Shown here: piece by piece, positions 21,941-32,574 of the stretch
Position numbering within the stretch: the first letter of the stretch is position 1
How the letters are laid out: each line of letters begins with the position of its first letter
Assembly (NCBI GenBank): GCA_002786025.1
Contig: NHNW01000074.1
Span: 62,001 to 126,000, forward strand
DNA from: Zasmidium citrigriseum
Lineage: Eukaryota > Ascomycota > Dothideomycetes > Mycosphaerellales > Mycosphaerellaceae
Reading direction: 5' to 3'
DNA length: 64,000 nucleotides
Notes under the pieces: model-generated
Databases searched by the model: none
What the model saw: only the letters and a program-made list of their open reading frames with translations
Told to the model about the DNA's origin: nothing
Translations under genes and position numbers: made by a program

Positions 21941-24900
21941 TCAAAAGAACGACTGATACCCCGAATCAGCCCCAAATCGTGATTTCGACACCGCAGGCAT
22001 TGTAGTTCCAAGCAGATCTCTCATATCCAACGCAGGAGCCATCGTTTCCTGAGGAGGCGCCGGAGGTATCCCCGTCGTGGCCAAGCCCTCTTGTAAACCC
22101 CTTGGAACGCTACTGAGAATACCTCCAGCAAATCTCCTGACCAGTCGCCAGACCGGCGACTCTGGCTGGGCTTCTGCGCTGCCTGTCCGCGCTAACGCTT
22201 GCCACACATTGCCCAGTACCATCTCGAGATCTGACTCTCGGTCTGTTGGTTGGGCGAGGCGTTGCTCGAGGAGCTGTACCCTCTGACGCAGAGCCTGGAC
22301 GTCGCTGAAGAAGTTCTCGTCGACTTGAATCTGTTGCGTTTGTATCCCTGGTTCGAGTCCTGGACCTATTGCGTTTTGCCCCGGTCCAAGTGGCTCGTCG
22401 AAATTGCGTACAGTGTCACCAGATGGAGGAAAGCTGATTTCTAGGATGTTAGCTCCAGGCGCTTGAAAGTCTGCCAGGATGGTGTTCGAGCCGTTCCAGA
22501 GCCCGTCAATGTTCGTGTCGTTGCCGAGTGCGTCCAATCCTTCAATAGAATGCTGGATGGTCTCATCAGAAGTATGATTACTTGATATTGCTGCGTTCGT
22601 ATCCGGGGCCTGTGATCTGGGAACTGTGGAGTCAGGCTGCCTTGAAATACTGTTCGACAGATTAGGCGCAGCAGCTGCTGGTTCAGTATCATCGTGGTCT
22701 TGCCCTGGTGCCAAGCCTGGAACTGCTGAGTTCGGATATTGCAGAAGGAAAAGTTCGCGCCACTGAGACTCAGGAGAGTCAACATGATCGCATGTGTCGG
22801 GCCGAGTGGATCCGGCAGGGAGATATCTCAGGCATCGTTTGCTCCGACAAGACTTGATACAGGGGTTTTCCTGATGGTGAAGCTCCTGTGCTTCTGAGTC
22901 CACAAACTTTGTAAAGCACTTTCGACATGCATAGAAACCATGCCGTTGGAGGTGACGACTGGTTCAAGATAAAGTCAGCGATTTCACGATACCAGACGCT
23001 CTTTCGGGTAGGAACTCACAGTAGTTGCGAGATGTACTCATACTTCTTGTCGTCCGCGGCGTACCTTCTCGGCTCACCAACGTGAAATATGCACGGGAAT
23101 CGTTCTTTGTCCGTGGATACATTGCCTGGATCACGCAACTTCCGACGTTTCGATGCCGGATCTTTAGCTCCCCTCTCGTGCTCGTCACCATTCTGATTGG
23201 AATCCTGTGGCGACTTGCGCTTGCGTGTTGACTGGTCAAAGCCACTTTGACTGTTCGAGGTCGAAGAATTGACGGTGGAGGATCCAGTTGCATGATTCCG
23301 ACTTGAGTCTATTGCTCTCCTCCGTATTGGTGGCTCGCTGCTTGCTCTGCTGGACTGCGGTATCGAGCGCCTGGACTGGTTGTAAGAGGCATCGGCATCA
23401 GAACGCGTGCTTTGGCACGATGTCGAACTGAAAGACGAGTATTCGCTTTGAACGTCAGGTGTCTGGTCAAGGTCAGGCTGTTCTGGCGAGATGTGAGATC
23501 CAGCTGGGGTCAGACTTCGCCGTGCCAATCCAAACGGCGGTGGAGAACTGTGGCTACGTCGAGACCTCTCCCGCGAGGATCTTTGTGTCGTCGCGCCTCT
23601 TCCAGGTCGGCTTATGAGAGAGGTCTGTCTGAGCAAACTCTCTGTCCTTGATTGAAGATCTGCGACAATCTCTCGAAGCTCCTCGAGCCTGTGCGAACTC
23701 CATACCGCCGGACCAGTCCGAGTCTCCTTGATGCTCGCCGGGCCGCTGATGGCCGACTCCGACCTTTGTTGATGTCGGGGGACCGGTTCGATACGCTGAA
23801 CATCCACTGGCACGTCCCTCACAACATCAGAGTCATGATGACGCCCCGTCTGGTTTAAGCCAACGAAGTTGTACCCTGGATCGAGTCTAGATGACTCGGC
23901 GTTGTCTGACGCAGATTTGGGAAAGTTCTCTTTGTTGTGCTCCTGGACTCCAGTGTTGTATTTCACGCCGACCATGGTTCTGCCAGTGTGACTCTCAACG
24001 ATAACGCGCAGAACGCAGTCGTCGAGATGCTCATAGAAGTCTTGAGCATTCGCGAAGGCGTTTTCACAAGTGCAACACAGTCCAGATCGGCCAGGTGAGG
24101 CAGAACTGCTCGGTGCAAGGGAAAATCGCCCAGGCTCTTTTTTCGGCCGTCTTGCATTAGGTGGTGTCTGCTTAACTCCATGTACGGATGTCAAGTGCCT
24201 CTTGAACACGTCCGCCCGATTGAATGTCTTCTCTGCCGCTGTTTCAACACCGGGACAAAATGCGCAAACCAAAATGCCCTTGTAGTGAGTGAGGGTATGC
24301 CGATTCCTGTCGTATTTGCGCGCAAAGCCCTTGATATGATAGTCGCAAGTGGTGATAGGGCACTTCTCTGGACGCTCGTTTTGATGCGTCAGCATATGTG
24401 CCTTGAGGTTCTTGACCATCCTCCCGCAAGTGGCAATCGGGCACAAGCCTTTAGTTGACTCATCGTCATTCGAGCTTCGGTTTGAGAGCGTGCCGTGTGT
24501 CGAATCCGCACTTGATGAATAGGTAATGTGAGACTGCTTGCTGGAAGTTCGGCTGAAGGACGTTCCATAGCCTGAATCAGTCGACTCAAGAGGATCAATC
24601 GATGTAGGACCGGCCCAGCCCCCGTCTGTTCCTGCACTTGACGAGTGACCGATATGTGGGCTCTGAGCGGATGTTCCAGAGAAGAATGAGCCATAGGCGG
24701 AATCGGTCGACTCCGACGAATCATTCCATGAATGGTAGCCCCAGCTTGGTCCAATGGGATATTTGGGATATGAGGTTGGAGCGAATGTTCCACCGAAGGA
24801 CGTGCCATAGCCTGAATCAGATGTGTCGAAAGGCTCAATCAATGATGGATCGACACAGCTTCGGTCAACTACGGGCAGTAGACTAGCTGCGGCAGACAGA

Positions 24901-25232
24901 GGCCAAGGTCCAAGCTGATCATCGCTCCCAAGGCCCGAGAACACCGAGTCGAATGGCGGCAGTGGTGTGTAATGGTTGCTGCCGAATGCTGAGCTAACTG
25001 GAGGTCTATCTCGCTCCAAATCGGCAATATCCGGAAAGACCGATGCAATTCCCGGTAATGTTTTATGATGGTCGTGACTGGATTGACAGCTTTCCAAGAC
25101 TTTGTTCGGACTCCCGTTCGCAATACCTGGGAAGTCCGACCAGGATAACGGGTAATTTTTACGCTTCTTGTGACTGGTCCGATAGTTGTTCATAGGCTCC
25201 ACATTTGGAGCTGCACTGTATGGCAAGTCCAT
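21941..25232 (-). CDS. Large C2H2 zinc-finger protein with DSGYGTS repeats
   Basis: Two exons, 25232-23020 and 22958-21941, give 1076 residues; the intron (22959-23019) is 61 nt. Residues about 130-235 hold three imperfect units centred on DSGYGTSF or DSAYGSFF, and the C-terminus ends in a further DSGYQSFF. Three classical or near-classical zinc fingers follow (CPIATC...HMLTH; CPITTC...HTLTH; CAFC...HLTSVH), then a CxxC-x-HxxxC element (CCTCENAF...HLDDC). A long Ser/Arg-rich disordered stretch comes next. The intron falls inside a second Cys/His region (FPCIFHVGEPRRY...YACRKCF...ELHHQ). The C-terminus has a coiled coil (ALRQRVQLLEQRLAQ). Probable nuclear DNA-binding regulator of a filamentous-fungal lineage; no ortholog recognised. 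Confidence 0.82.
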
Positions 25233-26621
25233 GATCGGTCTGAGAGGCGCCGTGTTTCGATCGATAAGAAAAGTCGATGGGACATGAAGAGACAGCCTCC
25301 ACGTCTATAACCCGAGAAGTCGTCAACTGTGCAGTATAGCGGGAGGCCGCCCGAAGGCTGAGCAGCGCTCGCTTGCGCTGCCCGCGCCACGATCACACCT
25401 GCAGAAGCATAAGTAGTTGCTTGCATGAAGATGCACGTCTTGCCATTGGTCGACTTCCACATTGCCCTCTACTTTCGTCCCGTCTGAAGTGGTTCAAGCG
25501 TATTTCAAGCGAGCTTCAAGCGAGCAAGTGGCTGGCAGCTGAGCCAGATGTTTGACAAGTGAATGGCATCTTGATCAGTTTTCGCGTCCGAATGAGTGCT
25601 GAGAGCCGCAACTGCCTTGTTGCAAGTTCCCTGAAGAGAGACCTCAAGCACTGCTTGTGATGGTTCGGCAACAAAAACACCCATTTGACCATCACTTGAC
25701 CTTGTCATTGTGCAGTATGGAATTCGCAGTCGTCCTCGTGTGCTTTAGTTGCATGGAGGATAAAAGAGGGAGAGGATGTCGTTGATGGCATCGCCGGTTA
25801 AGTGTCCAGATCAGGAGATCTTCAACAGCAGTCTTGTCTTCGAAATAACGTCTGCACTCAGCGGCCAGCCTTGATCGTTGCGCGCGGCTGTTCGACATTT
25901 CACCCCGGGTGCCTTCCTCGACCAAAAGACATCCAGAGTCAGGACTGCTTCGACGACTTCAGCAACAATCGCTACGACCGCAATGAACCGCACCAAAGCC
26001 AACTCGACCCCAGGGGGGCAGTCGTCCGGAATCAAGCAGAGACCGGATGTCGAGGTTCGGTCCTCCACTGAAGCCTGTCTCCTTGGCATCGGCGCATGGA
26101 CTCAGAGTTTTTCAACCAGCAGAGCCACGGCAGGAGATTTCAGTAAAGACATCGACTCGATAGTCTCTACAGGTCAAACGGTGGGATCGAGTAGCGAAAG
26201 ACGGCAGCGAGCGGAACACCTGCCTTGGAAGCCATACACGCCAGGGACGTTCAAATGAGACTCAAGCAAGATGAGATGCAGCGAGGAAGTCTTTACACAT
26301 GGCCTTGGCGCTCGAAAGCGCTTCATCGAGTTGATTTTGCCAGGCCAGACGGATCAGCGGATTGCTGCAAAGCTGATGGACGAGAGACCGTTCTTTCATT
26401 CGAGCAAGGAGAGCGGCAAAAGCTCAGGCGAGCCGTAACGCAAGAGCATTGCCTCCGTTGGATTCGGCTTGTTGTACAATAGGCTGTGACTGGAAGGATT
26501 GGCTGTGCCGGCTGGCCTGTGCGATGGTCCTGGCTTGCTTGATGGTGAAGCTTGGATGGCGATGGATGTCCATCAGGAATGGAGTCTTGAACGCTTCTTT
26601 TGACGCACGATGTTGGTCATC
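25233..26621. promoter_or_regulatory. Long intergenic region upstream of the C2H2 gene
   Basis: About 1.39 kb between the C2H2 start and the Eaf7 stop. Frames of up to 126 codons lie on both strands around 25.8-26.3 kb, but none has a domain, signal peptide or splice continuation. No repeat or RNA gene recognised. Confidence 0.35.
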
Positions 26622-27622
26622 TCACTTCCCTCGCCCGCGTCCCTTCATTCGTCCTCGCGCCGCAGGTTTGCCCCTTGTTGCTTTTGAAGATCTCCCTCTT
26701 CGAGTCCCAGTGGTGCTTGCTTGATCTTCTTCCTCCTCTTCTTCACTCTCCTCTTCCTCTTCATCGTCCTCTTCATCTTCGTCTTCTTCCTCTGCCTCCT
26801 CTGCCTCATCCTTCTCCTCTTCTTTGTCAGCAACGCTCTCAGTGTTCCTCGTACTTCTTCTCCTGCCGCCCGTATCAGAAGCCGCGGCACCTCCTCTCGA
26901 CCCTCTGCCCTTCGCCGCACCTCTTCCCTTCTTTGGCGTTGCAGCTTCGCTCGGCTCGATACTGAAGCTCGGTGTGAATCGTACAGGAGGTTGCTCTGCC
27001 AGGTTCAATTCTGGTAGCTCCAATTCACTGTCCTCACCCTTGTCCTGCGAAAACCTCGCCTTCCACATCATCTCGTCGAAGCCGTCTTCAGGTGGTAGGG
27101 AGAAGTCCTCGTTTTCGATCTTGTTGGCAGCTAGGCTGTACACGTCGGCTGCATCATCTTCTGTCTCTTTCTCTGCTTGCTCTTCCTGCTCAGCCGAAGT
27201 CCACTCTGGCGATAATTGTCGTGCATTCTCCCGGGCATCCAGCGCATTCAGATCGTACAGTGTACTCAATTTCGCCCATATCCCGGCAGGCTTGGTGTGC
27301 TCGTTTCGTGGGTGGATGTAGTTGTTCTCCAGAAGCCAGGAATGCAGAGCAATGAGTCGGAAGTGTTTGTGGATTCCTAAGCCATCGCATTAGCCTGACC
27401 TCCTCATCAGCGACTATCAGGCGGTCTCGTCGCTCAATGGCATGTACCGGTCGGCTTCCATCGCATCAGGCCTTTGAACAGGCCAATCTCCTCATCGTCC
27501 GTCCATGGGTCGTTGAGGACCTGCTCATCCGCCTTGTCTGGCGATGTCGTGGTTCCCGGAGTGTCCGGCTCCGGGTCTGGCGAGGCAGCCTGTGATACGC
27601 GTGCCTTCTTCCTCGGAGGCAT
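26622..27622 (-). CDS. EAF7: NuA4 histone acetyltransferase subunit Eaf7 (CT20/MRGBP family)
   Basis: Two exons, 27622-27448 and 27376-26622, give 309 residues; the intron is 71 nt and phase 1. The N-terminal half carries the CT20 block: WTDDEEIGLFKGLMRWKPTG, then IHKHFRLIALHSWLL, then a proline-containing loop and IWAKLSTLYDLNALD. This region in Eaf7/MRGBP binds Eaf3/MRG15 in the NuA4 (TINTIN) module. After a short acidic linker with FSLPPEDGFDEMMW, the tail is very low complexity: an RG-rich patch, a long Glu/Asp run and a basic RGR end, suited to chromatin contact. Nuclear. It is divergent from the Yvc1-like channel gene with about 300 bases between starts. Confidence 0.88.
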
Positions 27623-27926
27623 TTTGATGGTAGTGCGATGTGAGTGAATGTTCAATGTCGACAAGGTGAGGTCCCAAGAAGCTCGCCGGGGAGACGTGGA
27701 CGCGCCGCGGGAAGGCTCCGCCCATCGTCATCAGCTCCACCTCCCAGCACCGCATCCTGGTCAAGCTCAAGCAGGTTTGGAGCTTCGCCGCCAACAACAA
27801 GCAGTCTCTTCTTCTCCGTTACATGTGAGGTGGGCGACAAAAACATTACTTTGGAGCTTCTTGTACTCCATTTACGACTCGCTGAAGTCGAGTTGTCCTT
27901 AAGCCTAACCAGAAGCCACCATCAAA
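27623..27926. promoter_or_regulatory. Shared divergent promoter, Eaf7 / Yvc1-like
   Basis: 304 bases between divergent starts. No obvious TATA box; an AATCACATG-type motif or other known site is not evident. The context ATCAAAATGG precedes the channel ATG. Confidence 0.4.
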
Positions 27927-29865
27927 ATGGTCAACTGGAGCAGGTAAACACATAGCTACAGTCCAATGCTTTCACCAAAGCTGACTCGATCACAGCATAT
28001 TCGACTGGACGCACAAGGACCGACGAGGATTGCACGATGAGCTGAGCGCACTGCTCCCCTCCCACCGCGAGCCCGACACCGTCTCCGCCATTCCCGCCCG
28101 AGAGGTCACCTTCGTAGCCCTCCGCCTCAAGTACCAGCTCGAACAAGTCATTCCCTGTGAGCTTCCCGAGGAGCGCATCACCAAGCCACATAGCGATGTC
28201 ATTACTCCCTCAGTTATCAAGACCGCCAAGAGCGCTGGAAAGGTGGCTGGGTCTGACGACGACCATGGAGCCTGTGTGATCTACTGTCTGCTTATTGTCA
28301 AGCATTGGTTCAAGAGGCAGGCTATGCTGGAGCTATGGGATGCCGACCTGCATGAGCTTCGCGCTGAAGCTTGTGAGGTTTTGGCGAAACACATCATCGA
28401 GGACGAAGACGATCACAACTATCTCATGGAGGATGTGTTGTTGAAACGATACAGCATAGTCGTCGATGGCGAAGACACCAAGCCCGCGAATGCCGTTGAG
28501 AAGGCTGTGGACCTGCATGCTGTGCGTGTCATTGGCAGCTCTGGATATCAAAAGTGCATCAACCATCTATGGCGCGGATGGCTGGTCCAGGACGAAGACG
28601 ACCCCAGTCGTTTCGTTGACTACAAAGGGAAGACCTCGACCAACTACTGGGACCATTTCGATCCAGATCGGATGAGAGTCCCGCAGTATCAGAATTCTCT
28701 GCAAGTCCTCATCAGCATCATCTTCCTGGGACTCTACACTGGAGCTATTAACACTATCAACCCAGGCGGAGAGCTTGATGTTGTTGAAGGCCTGCTGTAC
28801 ATCTTCACTGCTGGATTCATCTGTGACGAGGCTTCGAAGTTCATCAAGATTGGACGATACTACTTCGGATTCTGGAACATCTTCAACTCGACTTTGTACA
28901 CACTGCTTGTCATCTCATTCGTCCTTCGCATGGTGGGATTGGGATACGACTACAAGTCCGAAGATCGGGTTTACTACAATACACAGTCGTACAACTTTTT
29001 GGCCTTCAGTGCGCCGATGTTCTGGATGCGACTTCTTCTCTACCTGGACGGCTTCCGCTTCTTCGGTGCGATGCTGGTGGTATTGAAAGTCATGATGAAG
29101 GAATCCCTCATCTTCTTCGCACTTCTCATCGTCGTGCTCGTGGGCTTCTTCCAGGGATTCATCGGCATGGACCAAGTAGACGAACAGATCACGGCGGCGC
29201 AGTTCATCATCAAAGCCATGTTGAACGCCATCATGGGCGATCCCGATTTCGATTCCTGGGACAATTTCGCTCCACCGTTTGGACTGATTCTCTACTACAT
29301 CTACAACTTCGTCATCATCGTCATCCTGCTGAATGTCCTCATTGCGTTGTACAACTCAGCATACGAAGACATCTACCAGAATGCGATTGACGAATTCCTG
29401 GCCCTCTTCGCAGCGAAGACGATGCAGTTCGTTCGGGCACCTGACGAGAACGTCTTCATTGCGCCATTCAACCTTATCGAGATATTCTGTCTCATTCTGC
29501 CATTCGAATGGTGGATGCCGAAGGCGAAGTATGAGCAGCTGAATGACATCGTCATGGGCGTCATCTACAGTCCTCTCTTATGCGTCACGGCTCTGCTGGA
29601 AACCAGGACGGCACGAATGGTGCGATGGAACCGCAGCAGATCTGAGGCCGACGACGATACTATCGAAGAATGGGAGCAGCTTGAGGGCGAGATGGATGTT
29701 GAGGGCACGGGCTGGAGTAAGAGGGTTGAAGAAACAGCCCCCAACGTCATCTCTGACGCTGCATTGACTGAGTTGAAGGAATTGAAGGAACAAATGAAGG
29801 AGCTGAAGAACATGCTCCGCGAGATGACACCGCAACCCGGCGGCACGACTGATGGACATACTTGA
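27927..29865 (+). CDS. YVC1: Vacuolar TRP-type cation channel (Yvc1-like)
   Basis: Two exons, 27927-27943 and 27996-29865, give 628 residues; a 17-nt first exon (MVNWS) is joined by a 52-nt intron. The cytosolic N-terminal domain (LRLKYQLEQVIPCEL; NHLWRGWLVQDEDD) leads into six to seven hydrophobic helices from about residue 235: VLISIIFLGLYTGAI, GLLYIFTAGFIC, TLYTLLVISFVLRMVG, LIFFALLIVVLVGFF, then a pore loop (AIMGDPDFDSW) and the last helix (IYNFVIIVILLNVLIALYNSAY) followed by a TRP-box-like segment. A C-terminal coiled coil (LKELKEQMKELKNMLREM) ends the protein. Yvc1 releases calcium from the vacuole on hyperosmotic or mechanical stress. Length and layout match the family. Confidence 0.92.
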
Positions 29866-30022
29866 GCTCAGAATGTAAACGGCCGGCAGATCGACCTGGT
29901 TTGTACATGTATCAAATGGAGCCAGTCGTACTGATTGAATTGTAGTTAGCCGCTTGAATAACAGACTGTCGACAGCGTTCCAATGTTGCTTTCTTCCAAG
30001 GTACGTCTGATTCCCCCTTGGG

Positions 30023-30760
30023 CTAATCATTATCCGGATGGGCCTTCTTCAGCGCATACAACTTGTCCGAATTCCTGCACTTCCGAACATCCAATTCTCC
30101 GCTGATGAAGGCGTTTCCAAGCGTTCCATTGTGGAACCAGTCTCGTTCAATCGTGTCGTCGGCCGCACAGTGGATCGCACGCCACATGTAATGGAAGCAA
30201 TGCGGCCAATGCGCCCCACCGTCGGTTGGATCGACGCCGATGTGCTGCAAAACATCAAGTCAGCAAGACGTGAATGCACGGGCATGTCCGGTCAAGCATG
30301 AAGGGTTTGTTCAACTCACCTCACCTGCTGATGCTCTTTGCAACGCCATCCGGAATCCCCTCAAACAATGCAACTGATGAAACATCCCAATCGACCCCGC
30401 CCTGGGCTCCTCTCCCGGCCGCATCGGCACCAAAACGCCTTTATCGCCCAACTCGGGCCTGTCCCAGATGTAATCGTACTTGTGGTCTAGCGACATGTAG
30501 CTGAAATCGGAGCCGTACACGCCGTGGTGGACGTCGTCTGTTACGGCATCCTTCACAATGGACGTCTGTCCGAGGTTGAGGACGAGCAGGACGAAAATCA
30601 CGAAGAGTAATAGAGGTGTTAGGATTGTGGAGATTAGGGAGAGGGTGCGGCGGAGGTTTTCGTAGCGCCGGTCTGTTGGGTTTAGGGGGAAGGAGGGTCG
30701 GCGCGAGTGGATCTCGTCTGTGCTGCCGGAGCGCTTTTCGAGGAGGGGGTTGTAGGACAT
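30023..30760 (-). CDS. UstYa-like DUF3328 oxidase-family protein
   Basis: Two exons, 30760-30320 and 30244-30023, give 220 residues; the 75-nt intron uses the GTGAGT donor at 30319. A type II anchor lies near residues 38-62 (LSLISTILTPLLLFVIFVLLVL). The lumenal part has both family HxxHC motifs, HQLHCL and HWPHCF, the latter followed by HYMWRAIHCAADDT. UstYa-family proteins are thought to oxidise or cyclise ribosomally made peptides and some other metabolites. No precursor peptide with repeated cores, cytochrome P450, methyltransferase or kexin gene is seen next to it, so no RiPP cluster is evident here. Confidence 0.87.
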
Positions 30761-31224
30761 GGTGGCGTTGGGGTTGTGGTGCCACGGTCGCTGAGATGTC
30801 GGACATCTTGGGAGACGTTGATGTTGGTGAGTTTATCAAAGAACAGTCTGCTATTGAGGACTTGATTGAGACGAAGGGCGAAGCTTTTCTTTGTTATGAA
30901 GTCGAGGCTGACACGTGCGGCTGCATGACGGCAAGGCTGACTTGATTAAGGGACCCAGTTGAGCCGACAAAACGACTTCTTGATTTAATCCTCGCACCAG
31001 GTCAGTCCTTGCCTTGGTGCCACACTTGGCTGAAGCGTCGAAAAGCGGCAAGATTTGAGGTGACACATTGACCACTTCATCAATGGACGTTCGCACCCAC
31101 AGCTGCTATTGAGCCCGACCAAAGTGTTATCGACAGCGGATCCCAAGTCCCGTCGCCACCACAGGCGAGATACACAAGAGCGAAACCCATCGATACGGCC
31201 CAAGTCCTATCTTGGCAGTCTTTG
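30761..31224. promoter_or_regulatory. Intergenic
   Basis: About 460 bases upstream of the UstYa-like start. Nothing recognised beyond presumed promoter. Confidence 0.35.
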
Positions 31225-32257
31225 GTCACTCCATCTGCAAGCTGCGCTCTTCCTGATCCTCCTCTGGGTCCGACTCGTCATGAATGAAGAATCCCCAGCG
31301 CCTACGCATCGAGCAAATGTGAGAGATGCTACGAATGTATGGTCAGAGTAGACATCGCCACTCCACCTTCATTGGACCTACCTCTTCTGCGGCTTCAAAG
31401 TTCCCTGGTTGCCACGAGGCTTCAAACCTGTGGACATCTTGTTCGAGGCGAAAGGTCGTGGTATGTACAACATGTCAGTATCCGTTGAGGCTCCTGACAA
31501 ACAAGAAAGTGGGCACTCGCGCAGGTTGGTAGGTTAAGAGATGGGATCACGCTCGCCCTGCTAACATCCATCTCCTCAGCACCACCAGTGTTCGAAACGC
31601 CCTGCTCGTGCATGCCGTCGAATCCGTACCGAATGCCCTCTTTGTCGCCGATGCCATCGAACTCATGGCTGACGGGCTCCTCGAGCCATACCGACGTCGG
31701 CCATGCTGATTCGAAATCGTTATCATCTCCCTGCTGCTTCGCGGCTTCCTCGTGCTCAGTCTCTTCCATCTCGCCCAGGTTGTCAGCCATCTCCCGAAGC
31801 TCTCGAAGATCTTCCTCGGACTGGTCATCGCCACGATCACGGTCGAGGTCCTCGACTTGCCACTGGGTTAGGGCCAAGGTCTCGTGGCGTGCTGTGTCGA
31901 TGGGATCGGCCACGGCAGTGCCCAAGAGCGCGAGGAGGTGAATGCGGTGGTATCGCGTGATGTCAGTGTCGAGCAAGTCGATGGCTGTCTCTACGAAGTA
32001 ATGTAGCTGGTCGTTGTCGTAGAACTAGTAGGCGGCTGTGAGGCGGGTTGGAATACCATCGGCAATTTCAACGTCCCTGGATGGCAGACTGACGATCGGG
32101 CGATACATGAATTGTTGCAATGCATGGCAGGTTCGTCGATGATTGTGGCACTCCCCGGACTTGTCGGGAAAGTGTGGGTGTCTCTCAGGTCGCGCTGGCT
32201 TTCTTCTATAGGGGCTTAGTTCATGGAGTGATTGTATACGCACAGCTCGTTGAACAT
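31225..32257 (-). pseudogene. Hypothetical protein gene, uncertain model with an in-frame TAG
   Basis: Minus-strand coding character is clear but I recognise no family. A stretch reading MYRPIVSLPSRDVEI...RLTAAY is followed, after a TAG at 32027-32025 in the same frame, by FYDNDQLHYFVETAIDLL and an acidic helical region (DLDRDRGDDQSEEDLREL). Downstream, likely exons encode MLYIPRPFASNKM and, after an intron with a GTAGGT donor, RRRWGFFIHDESDPEED, ending at TGA 31225-31227. The start (tentatively ATG at 32257 before a 38-nt intron) is weak. The TAG may be a nonsense mutation (CAG to TAG is a CpA-to-TpA change) or the 3' end of an intron, since it reads CTACTAG. I label it pseudogene only provisionally. 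Confidence 0.4.
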
Positions 32258-32574
32258 AGAGCGTCTGTTTGTCATCTGAATAGCATCTCTCTCTGGGCAC
32301 ACGATCTGACAAGTAGGAAGCGTAGCATGACACTGAGCATCAAGTGAAAGTCAGCGTTGGCTCTTACTGTTGTGTATCTACGCAACAGACTCATCAGCAT
32401 GAGAGGAGGTCGCATAGTGTCATGTCATGTTCATTCCTGCGGCCAAGGTGCCGTGCTGTCCAGCTTGATAAGTTACAATCCGATGGCAATCCCCATTTCA
32501 TGTTCTCCATTCTTGATACCTGATGCCATCCATCAATGCCATGCCCACACATTGTTTGATTGAGAAGGATCCGC
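32258..32574. other. Intergenic
   Basis: About 320 bases between the uncertain gene and the dynamin stop. Nothing recognised. Confidence 0.3.

Noticed and set aside
25878..26258. Possible gene in the 1.4-kb gap upstream of the C2H2 gene
   Set aside because: Frames on both strands are of similar length and neither has a domain, signal peptide or splice continuation.
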